Positions 58,807-64,000 of a stretch of 64,000 nucleotides of DNA are shown one piece after another (within the stretch, counting starts at the first letter, position 1; each line of letters begins with the position of its first letter). Both the position numbers and the translations under genes were made by a program. The stretch covers positions 57,148 through 121,147 of the forward strand of contig DASZIG010000060.1 of assembly GCA_035949375.1 (NCBI GenBank), given 5' to 3'. Origin of the DNA: Gp13-AA77 sp035949375. Lineage in GTDB: Bacteria > Acidobacteriota > Terriglobia > UBA7540. The notes beneath the pieces were generated by a model that did no database searches, had not been told where the DNA came from, and was given only the letters and a program-made list of their open reading frames with translations.

Positions 58807-58848
58807 GCGCTCACATTGATCGAGTGGGGGATTAGCCGCCTGGGGGAC

Positions 58849-58879
58849 AAAAAAATTGGGGGGATTTTACTCCCCCCAA
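58849..58879 (-). terminator. Intrinsic terminator on the minus strand
   Basis: The stem TTGGGGGG/CCCCCCAA (58856-58863 with 58872-58879, 8-nt loop) is followed on the minus strand by seven Ts (58855 down to 58849). In the plus direction there is no T-run. No minus-strand protein gene lies upstream, which suggests a short non-coding transcript. Confidence 0.7.
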
Positions 58880-58981
58880 AAGCGTCGGGTGTTGGGTCTA
58901 AAATCTGAGCTACGCGTCACCGTTCTCTCGAACAAATGCTTCGCAAGCTCCCCCTTCTATTGGCACGCGGCGTTCCAATGC
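58849..58981 (-). ncRNA. Candidate short non-coding RNA (about 130 nt)
   Basis: On the minus strand a TTGACG (59017 to 59012) and a weak TATTGC (58993 to 58988), 18 bp apart, precede about 130 nt that end in the intrinsic terminator at 58849-58879. The stretch has small stems (AGCTTGCGAAGC, TTGG/CCAA) and no open frame with a ribosome site. Prediction only; no known RNA family recognised. Confidence 0.25.
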
Positions 58982-59305
58982 GGGTGTGCAATACCATTTG
59001 CTTCAGGATCCCGTCAAGCATCCTATTATCAGACACTTATCGCTTGACGTTCATTGCCGAGACGAGGGACGAGCAGCTTTGAAATCCGCAATCTTGTATT
59101 TCGAAGAGTCTGGATACGTGAACCCGTAGGCTTTCCGGCCGCAGGCCATGGGCCGGCGGCTGTCTGGGTTTGCCTTTCTCAGCGCCAGAGGCGGTCCTCC
59201 TCCGATGCCCAGCGCCGTCCCGGACCTTGACGGGCATCCGGCTACACGGTACGTTGGTTTGAAAGGAATCGCCCCGGCGCAGCGCGCCTGAATCTTCGCT
59301 CGACC
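58982..59305. other. Upstream region of the PHP phosphatase gene
   Basis: About 320 bp without a recognisable gene. The possible minus-strand promoter noted for the candidate RNA is at its left end. No clear plus-strand promoter for the phosphatase gene is visible. Confidence 0.3.
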
Positions 59306-60085
59306 ATGATCGACATTCACTGCCATCCGTTGCCTGGGGTCGATGACGGGGCCAAGACATTCGACGACGCGGTCGCCATGTGCCGCATGGCGGCTGACGA
59401 CGGTACCACGCATCTGGTGGCGACTCCTCACTGCAGCTACGAGTACGCCTTTCAACCTGAGGTGAACGAGCAGAAGCTACGGGAGCTGCAGGAGGCCGTG
59501 GGCCCTGAGCCCAAGCTGTTGCTCGGCTGTGATTTTCATCTGTCGTACGACAACATCCAGCAGATCATTCGCGATCGCGGCAGCTTTACCATCAATCATA
59601 CCCGTTACGTGCTGGTGGAGTTTGATGACCACTTCGTGCCGCAGAACATGGACAACGTGTTCTACGATCTGCAGGTGGCGGGCCTGATTCCGATCCTCAC
59701 GCATCCCGAGCGCAACCCGGTCTTCCATCGCAAACCCGAGATGCTCTACCAGTGGGTCACGCGAGGGTGCCTCGTCCAGATCACGGGCAAGTCGTTCACG
59801 GGCGGGTTCGGCAGCCGGGCGCGCGAGCTCTCGGAAATGTGGCTCGATCGCAATCTGGTCCACTTCTTTGCTTCCGACGCGCACGACACGAAGCACCGTC
59901 CGCCCCTGCTCTCGGTCTGCTATGAGAAGCTGACCGCTTCCAAGGGCCAGGCCGAGGCGGATCGAATCATGAAGCGCAACCCCGAGGCGGTCATCAACGG
60001 CGGCCGCTTGCCGGCCGGCCCGGAACCCGTCGCCCCGGACGAACGCAAGCGCAGCTGGTTGTCCCTGCTGCGCCGCCGCACCTGA
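59306..60085 (+). CDS. CpsB/CapC family PHP-domain tyrosine phosphatase
   Basis: Metal-dependent phosphotyrosine phosphatase of the kind that controls capsule or exopolysaccharide export; 259 aa. The PHP metal motifs are MIDIHCHPLPGVDDGAKTFD, LVATPHCSYEYAF, LIPILTHPERNPVF and FFASDAHDTKHRP. The C-terminal about 25 residues are basic (DERKRSWLSLLRRRT). No Shine-Dalgarno is obvious at ATG 59306. No capsule genes are adjacent, so its partner kinase must lie elsewhere. Confidence 0.9.
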   Translation: MIDIHCHPLPGVDDGAKTFDDAVAMCRMAADDGTTHLVATPHCSYEYAFQPEVNEQKLRELQEAVGPEPKLLLGCDFHLSYDNIQQIIRDRGSFTINHTRYVLVEFDDHFVPQNMDNVFYDLQVAGLIPILTHPERNPVFHRKPEMLYQWVTRGCLVQITGKSFTGGFGSRARELSEMWLDRNLVHFFASDAHDTKHRPPLLSVCYEKLTASKGQAEADRIMKRNPEAVINGGRLPAGPEPVAPDERKRSWLSLLRRRT

Positions 60086-60160
60086 GAAACGCCGCACCTG
60101 AGAGAGGAGCACGGGCGGGGCTCCTTCAGTGCCCGGCATCGTGCTCGACCGGCGCCACCG

Positions 60161-60433
60161 ATGTTCGCTCGTAAAATCCAAGTTGACGTTCTTGGCGCCG
60201 CCGGATCGCGCCCCTGCCCGCTTGCCTGGCTCGACAGTTTCGCCATGCGGAGTTTCACCGGACGTTCAGCCTTCGACGACGTACTGCCCGCCGGGGAAGG
60301 ACAGATCGAAGCCAGCTTCGAGGTGGACGCTGAGGCGTTGCGCGCCGACATGGAAGATTGGTTCACTCGCAAGTTCGGCCAAGGGCAAGCGGTGAAACTG
60401 CGCCTCTCTGAAGCGCAAAGCCCCGGCCGGTGA
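60161..60433 (+). CDS. Small hypothetical protein
   Basis: 90 aa from ATG 60161; no ribosome site is visible. The sequence is soluble and acidic in its second half (GQIEASFEVDAEALRADMED then WFTRKFGQGQAVKLRLSEA), with no known domain. Amino-acid composition is unremarkable for this genome, which supports coding, but the start is uncertain and no family is recognised. Confidence 0.45.
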   Translation: MFARKIQVDVLGAAGSRPCPLAWLDSFAMRSFTGRSAFDDVLPAGEGQIEASFEVDAEALRADMEDWFTRKFGQGQAVKLRLSEAQSPGR

Positions 60434-60602
60434 TTCCGTAATCTCGTCGCGGACCCCAAAGACATTTCCCACACGCACGGCCGCCTGTGAGTGCCACGCC
60501 GCGCCGCGCTGATGCGCCGCCGAGAGACTCACTTACCAGCAACCCTTTCGGGTCGCCGCGCGAATTCGAGCGCTAGGCACGCGCCAGCCCAAACATCTCC
60601 CG
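60434..60602. other. Spacer, left part
   Basis: The full gap to the next gene is about 500 bp. This part shows no recognisable gene; the leader-like element at 60603 and the -10 box at 60859 follow. Confidence 0.3.
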
Positions 60603-60681
60603 AAAGGAGGTGATGAGGACTTTGGTAAGACCAGGAAGGAGGAAGTGGATAACTTGGTTGCCCTAGGCGCTATCCACTTCC
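60603..60681 (+). promoter_or_regulatory. Extended Shine-Dalgarno match and hairpin covering a second one
   Basis: AAAGGAGGTGAT at 60603-60614 is a full-length complement of the 16S rRNA 3' end. It runs into an ATG that opens a 17-codon frame (MRTLVRPGRRKWITWLP). A second purine box (AAGGAGGAAG) leads into the hairpin GGAAGTGGATA/TATCCACTTCC (60641-60651 with 60671-60681), which would pair part of it. This resembles a leader peptide or translation-controlling element, but no gene follows within 250 bp. Confidence 0.4.
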
Positions 60682-60858
60682 CCAGGTAGTCATAAGTGTT
60701 GGTTTGATATCTTGAATACACCATCGCCCAATTCGATGCAAGTCTTTTTTTTGAATCGGTCAAATTTTTTTCGGCCAACCCACGGTAAAGGCGTATTCTT
60801 GGGGCGTCTGGACGAGGAAAACGAGCCAGGCGTGCCGGTTTCCAGTATCCGCATCCGG

Positions 60859-60864
60859 TATAAT
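60859..60864 (+). promoter_or_regulatory. -10-like box before the gene upstream of glmS
   Basis: A perfect TATAAT, about 70 bp before ATG 60934. No convincing -35 at 16-18 bp. Likely promoter of the two-gene run 60934-glmS. Confidence 0.4.
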
Positions 60865-60933
60865 AAGGCGGCTGCATCGAACCTCGTGGACGCCGCCGCG
60901 GGCGTACCGGCCTCCGGCCATTTGGAGTCTTGA

Positions 60934-61278
60934 ATGAGCTACATCGTGACACCCTTTGAAGTCAGCGCCAAAGCCCTGCCGGCTCCGGCTCATTGCCGGT
61001 TTGTGCATCTGTTTCCAGCGATTGCCACCCGCCACAGCGACACGATCGATTGCTGGTTTCGGGTGAATGGCCAGCGCGTGACGGTCTCAATCTCGTGTCC
61101 TGCCCTGACCGAGCTACGGCAGCGGGAAGGGAAGTATCTGGCGGACCAGCAACTCGCCGAGATCGCCGCGCTTTGTCTGCGGCGGACGCTCGAACGCGGC
61201 TACGATCCCACGCAGGCCGAGCTTTTCATCGACTTGGCGCAACTGCGGAAACTCGGCGCCGAGCTCGGTTACCTGTAG
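60934..61278 (+). CDS. Hypothetical protein encoded directly upstream of glmS
   Basis: 114 aa; GGAG precedes ATG 60934. It is a soluble protein without a recognised domain. It contains HCRFVHLFPAIATRHSDTID, CWFRVNGQRVTVSISCPALT and a helical end LADQQLAEIAALCLRRTLER. It lies 18 nt before glmS, so the two are surely co-transcribed; a role tied to glmS is possible but unsupported by sequence. Confidence 0.75.
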   Translation: MSYIVTPFEVSAKALPAPAHCRFVHLFPAIATRHSDTIDCWFRVNGQRVTVSISCPALTELRQREGKYLADQQLAEIAALCLRRTLERGYDPTQAELFIDLAQLRKLGAELGYL

Positions 61279-61296
61279 GAACAGAGGGGCGGCCTG

Positions 61297-63123
61297 ATGT
61301 GCGGCATTGTGGCGTACACCGGCAGGCAGAACGCCGCTGATGTGCTGATCGAGGGTTTGAGACGGCTGGAGTATCGCGGGTATGACTCGAGCGGCGCCGC
61401 CATTTTGAACGGAGGCGCGCCTTATCTCGCGCGCACGGTGGGCAAGGTCGCGACTCTCCAGGAGAGGCTGCGCCGGGACGCCCCGCCCGGTTCCACGGGT
61501 ATTGCCCACACGCGCTGGGCGACGCACGGCAAGCCCACTGAGGCCAACGCGCATCCGCACGCGGACTGCACGGGACGCATTCTGCTGGTCCACAACGGCA
61601 TCATCGAGAACTACCAATCCCTGAAGAAGACGCTTGAGGCTCAGGGTCACACCTTCCGCAGCGAGACTGACACCGAGGTGCTGGTGCACCTGGTCGAGGC
61701 CGCCTACTCGGGAGATCTCGAAGCGGCTGTGCAGAAGGCCCTGCGGCAGGTGCAGGGAACCTTCGGGCTGGCCGTCATGCACGCCGGCACTCCGGCGGAG
61801 ATCGTGGTGGCGCGGCGCGGCAGCCCCATCGTGCTCGGCATCGGCCGCGACGAGTCGCTGGCGGCATCGGACGTGGCGGCGCTCGCGCAGCATACCGATC
61901 AGGCGGTCTACCTCGAGGACAACGAGATCGCGCGTCTGAGGCCGGGAGAATTCCACATCAAGACTCTCGACAACCGCGCCGTGGACCGCGAGCCCACGCT
62001 GCTCGAGCCGGGAATGGAGTCCGCCGATCGCGGCGGCTTCCCGCACTACATGCTCAAGGAGATCTTCGAGCAGCCTGAAGCCGTGGAGAACGCGCTGCGC
62101 GGCCGGCTGAACCACTCGGAAGGCGTGGCCAAGCTCGGAGGCCTCGAGTCAGTCTTCGATCGCCTGCTCGAGGCGCGCCACCTGATCATTGTGAGCTGCG
62201 GCACCAGCTACTACGCCGGCCTCTTTGGCCGATACGTCTTCGAGGCGCTCACCGACTTGACGGTGGAAACCGAGCTCGCATCGGAATTCCGCTACCGCAA
62301 GCTGAACATCCGGCAGAATACCGCCGTGCTCGCCATCAGCCAGAGCGGCGAGACTGCAGACACGCTGGCCGCTCTGCGCGAGGCCAAGCGCAAAGGCGCG
62401 CTGGTGCTCGGCCTCGTCAACGTGGTGGGCAGCACGATCGCGCGCGAGACGCACGCCGGCGTCTACTCGCACGCCGGACTCGAGATCGGCGTGGCCAGCA
62501 CCAAGTCATTCACGTCCCAGCTCACGATCCTGGTCCTGATGGCCGTGCTGCTCGGACGCAGCCGCGACCTCTCCTACGAGCAGGGCGAGCGGGTGCTGCG
62601 CGCGCTCGAACTCCTGCCCGACCAGATCCGCGAGGTCCTCGCAGACGCGGCGCGCATTCGCGGCCTCGCGGAGAAATACTGCGAGGCCGCTCACTTTCTC
62701 TACGTCGGCCGCAAATACCATTACCCCATCGCGCTCGAGGGGGCGTTGAAACTCAAAGAAGTGGCCTACATCCACGCCGAGGGTTACGCCGCCGGCGAGA
62801 TGAAGCACGGGCCCATCGCTTTGATCAGCCCTTCCTTCCCGACCATCGCTCTCGCGCCCGAAGACGGGTCCTACGAGAAGGTGGTCGGGAACATTCAGGA
62901 GATTCGCGCGCGCGAGGGTCCGGTGATCGCGGTGACCACCGCCGGCAATTCGCGCCTCGCCCCGCTCGTCGACGACGTGGTGGAAGTGCCCGCGAGCCAC
63001 GAAATCCTAACGCCGCTGCTGAGCGTGGTCCCGTTGCAGTTGTTCGCCTACTACTGCGCCGTGCTGCGCGGCTGCGACGTGGACAAACCCCGCAACCTCG
63101 CCAAAAGCGTCACCGTGGAGTAG
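61297..63123 (+). CDS. glmS: Glutamine--fructose-6-phosphate aminotransferase (isomerizing)
   Basis: Makes glucosamine-6-phosphate, the first step to UDP-GlcNAc for peptidoglycan and LPS; 608 aa, standard length. Cys2 (MCGIVAYTG) is the N-terminal nucleophile of the glutaminase domain, with GLRRLEYRGYDSSG, HTRWATHGKPTEANAHPH and HNGIIENY. Two SIS domains follow (VSCGTSYYAGLFG, AISQSGETADTLAALREAKR, YVGRKYHYPIALEGALKLKE), and the end DVDKPRNLAKSVTVE is diagnostic. The 18-nt spacer to the upstream gene leaves no room for a glmS ribozyme. Confidence 0.97.
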   Translation: MCGIVAYTGRQNAADVLIEGLRRLEYRGYDSSGAAILNGGAPYLARTVGKVATLQERLRRDAPPGSTGIAHTRWATHGKPTEANAHPHADCTGRILLVHNGIIENYQSLKKTLEAQGHTFRSETDTEVLVHLVEAAYSGDLEAAVQKALRQVQGTFGLAVMHAGTPAEIVVARRGSPIVLGIGRDESLAASDVAALAQHTDQAVYLEDNEIARLRPGEFHIKTLDNRAVDREPTLLEPGMESADRGGFPHYMLKEIFEQPEAVENALRGRLNHSEGVAKLGGLESVFDRLLEARHLIIVSCGTSYYAGLFGRYVFEALTDLTVETELASEFRYRKLNIRQNTAVLAISQSGETADTLAALREAKRKGALVLGLVNVVGSTIARETHAGVYSHAGLEIGVASTKSFTSQLTILVLMAVLLGRSRDLSYEQGERVLRALELLPDQIREVLADAARIRGLAEKYCEAAHFLYVGRKYHYPIALEGALKLKEVAYIHAEGYAAGEMKHGPIALISPSFPTIALAPEDGSYEKVVGNIQEIRAREGPVIAVTTAGNSRLAPLVDDVVEVPASHEILTPLLSVVPLQLFAYYCAVLRGCDVDKPRNLAKSVTVE

Positions 63124-63240
63124 GGCGGACCGCCCTCGCCGGGGCCCGAACTCCGTAAATGTGAGCTAAAACCAGGAATCCAGAATTTGAACCCCAAGAT
63201 GCTCATCGTAAAGGGTTTAACGGCCCGCCGGGGGTCTTTG
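63124..63240. other. Spacer downstream of glmS
   Basis: The full gap to the brnT remnant is about 380 bp. This part shows no gene and no T-run terminator; the 106-bp element and a 7-nt array fill much of the rest. Confidence 0.3.
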
Positions 63241-63348
63241 CGAGTTTCGCTTCGTTTGGCTTCGTTTTGACCTATTTTTCACACTGTTTTACTGATTCTA
63301 TTGGGCTTAGTGGCTTCGTTTTGCAAAATTTTTGATTCTTTATTTTTT
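63241..63348. repeat. Dispersed element, copy B (inverted relative to copy A)
   Basis: Reverse complement of the element at 51643-51748 with only a handful of differences, mostly in the A/T-rich end. It starts CGAGTTTCGCTTCGTTTGGC and ends in a T-rich run. It lies in the spacer downstream of glmS. Confidence 0.88.
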
Positions 63349-63434
63349 GACGTAAAACGGGCGAGTGCAGGGCTAGCTTCGAGGCTACACAGTCCCGGTT
63401 GTCTCACATCGGATATGCACTCGCAGCAGGCCCG

Positions 63435-63469
63435 CCTGACACCTGGCACCTAACACCTAGCACCTAGTC
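63435..63469. repeat. 7-nt array of CCTnnCA units
   Basis: Five units in phase: CCTGACA, CCTGGCA, CCTAACA, CCTAGCA, CCTAGTC. Same unit type as 33043-33084. It lies just upstream of the broken brnT remnant. Confidence 0.8.
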
Positions 63470-63505
63470 TTGACCCTCCGGCGGAATTAGCGTATATACA
63501 CAAAC

Positions 63506-63786
63506 GTGTTCTCCTAGGATACCCGGAAGGCCCTGAAGAACCATCGCAAGCACGGTGTTCCGTTCGAGGAAGCTTCGACGATTTTCAGCGATCCCGAGGC
63601 TTTCGATTGGGAGGACCTGGAGAACGCGGCGACGGAGCGTCGCTGGAAGCCGCTTGGCCTGTCGAGGCAGGGTCGAGCGCTCCTGGTGTCTACACCTTAA
63701 GGAGGTTGGAAAATGGGATCGAAGTCATTCGCATCATCAGCGCGCGCGAGGCGAGCCGCCGGGAGCGCCAAGCCTATGCCGGATAG
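63506..63786 (+). pseudogene. brnT: Second BrnT toxin gene, broken by a stop and a frameshift
   Basis: The frame KALKNHRKHGVPFEEASTIF then SDPEAFDWEDLENAATERRW is a BrnT N-terminus. It is interrupted at 63515 by TAG where the family has Trp (FSWDTRKA expected; TGG to TAG). A second lesion near 63687 shifts the frame: LLV is followed by STP and stop, while one frame over VYTLRRLENGIEVIRIISAR continues to stop 63786. One missing G in GGTGGTC would explain it. With both defects the toxin cannot be made. A possible GTG start is at 63506. brnA begins inside its 3' end. Confidence 0.82.
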
Positions 63787-64000
63787 CCGGATCGACTTTT
63801 CCGATATCCCGGAATCGACGGATCGTGAACTGAAACGCGCGCGGCGCGTGGGCCGTCCGAAGACCGGCAACGCCAAGCAACTGATCGCCATTCGCATCTC
63901 GCCGCGCTTGCTGGCCCAGCTTCGCCGCCTGGCGGCGAAACAGTCGAAGCCCTACCAGACCCTGATCCACGAGCTGCTGGAAAAAGCGGCTAGGCGCGCG
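63713..64000 (+). CDS. brnA: BrnA-type antitoxin (cut by window edge)
   Basis: 96 codons without a stop before the window ends. ATG 63713 has a perfect AAGGAGG 7 nt upstream. The sequence contains PDSRIDFSDIPESTDRELKR and the ribbon-helix-helix-like QLIAIRISPRLLAQLRRLAA then KPYQTLIHELLEKAARRA, matching BrnA/CopG antitoxins and sharing the PDSxIDxSD motif with the BrnA at 46619. Its toxin partner just upstream is doubly mutated, so this antitoxin is also orphaned. Confidence 0.8.
   Translation, partial: MGSKSFASSARARRAAGSAKPMPDSRIDFSDIPESTDRELKRARRVGRPKTGNAKQLIAIRISPRLLAQLRRLAAKQSKPYQTLIHELLEKAARRA

Noticed and set aside
58900..58930. tRNA-like GCGTAGCTCAG on the minus strand
   Set aside because: No acceptor stem, anticodon arm or T-loop can be built around it.
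60712..60933. 73-codon plus-strand frame ending just before ATG 60934
   Set aside because: Starts with TTG without a ribosome site, covers the likely promoter, and its sequence resembles no protein.
60533..60952. Minus-strand 139-codon frame
   Set aside because: No ribosome site, Arg/Pro/Ser-rich composition, no family; it overlaps the leader-like element and the next promoter.
61279..61296. glmS ribozyme
   Set aside because: Only 18 nt separate glmS from the upstream gene, too short for the ribozyme.

Overview
The window is G+C-rich, densely coded chromosomal DNA that looks like an acidobacterium (phylum Acidobacteriota). The pointers are a pro-kumamolisin S53 protease, a VWFA-related secreted protein, two GloVer-repeat proteins, a gluconate dehydrogenase subunit 3 / GMC oxidoreductase pair, a toast_rack lipoprotein, and EgtB/EgtD without other ergothioneine genes. 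This is inference from gene content; there is no rRNA to confirm it. No phage, plasmid or CRISPR signal was seen, and no tRNA gene was recognised.

Layout. 0-3 kb: the 5' end of a GloVer protein and an S53 protease. 3.4-7.6 kb: type IV pilus motor operon pilB-pilT-pilC. 7.6-10.8 kb (minus strand): SRP RNA, dnaX, ybaB, recR. 11-12 kb: a small membrane protein and a toast_rack lipoprotein. 12.1-19.8 kb: protein quality control run tig-clpP-clpX-lon, then rho. 19.8-22.7 kb: cmk and mutL on the minus strand. 22.7-24.4 kb: an accessory patch with REP palindromes, a frameshifted RAYT-type transposase and three small DUF genes, two of them frameshifted. 24.5-34.6 kb: aspS, egtB-egtD, a phenylacetate-CoA-ligase-like enzyme, a beta-hydroxyacid dehydrogenase and glpK. 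35-46.6 kb: cell-envelope and secreted proteins, an EVE protein, family 5 uracil-DNA glycosylase, acpS, rlmB, surE and an alpha-carbonic anhydrase. 46.6-47.2 kb: brnA with a broken brnT. 47.4-53.6 kb: GMC oxidoreductase with subunit 3, a serine hydrolase and an FGGY kinase. 53.7-56.5 kb: lipid transport operon mlaE-mlaF-mlaD. 56.8-58.8 kb: putrescine genes aguB-aguA. 59.3-63.1 kb: a CpsB-type PHP phosphatase and glmS. 63.5-64 kb: a second brnT/brnA pair, again with a dead toxin and an open antitoxin frame cut by the window edge.

The most unusual feature is a dispersed family of degenerate 7-nt (once 8-nt) tandem arrays in the spaces between genes. Many consist of two arms in opposite orientation around a short core, for example GAAnnnn units followed by TTCnnnn units. 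At least ten loci carry them. Several run into the 3' ends of genes and supply the last codons and stop (beta-hydroxyacid dehydrogenase, cmk, rlmB). Other repeat families are a RAYT/REP set, a 28-bp perfect inverted repeat, and a roughly 106-bp element present in opposite orientations 11.5 kb apart.

All long housekeeping frames are intact. The five frameshifted genes are all short accessory genes (RAYT, DUF4288, DUF4160-like, two brnT), which argues for decay of selfish or defensive genes rather than random sequencing error, although error cannot be excluded without reads.
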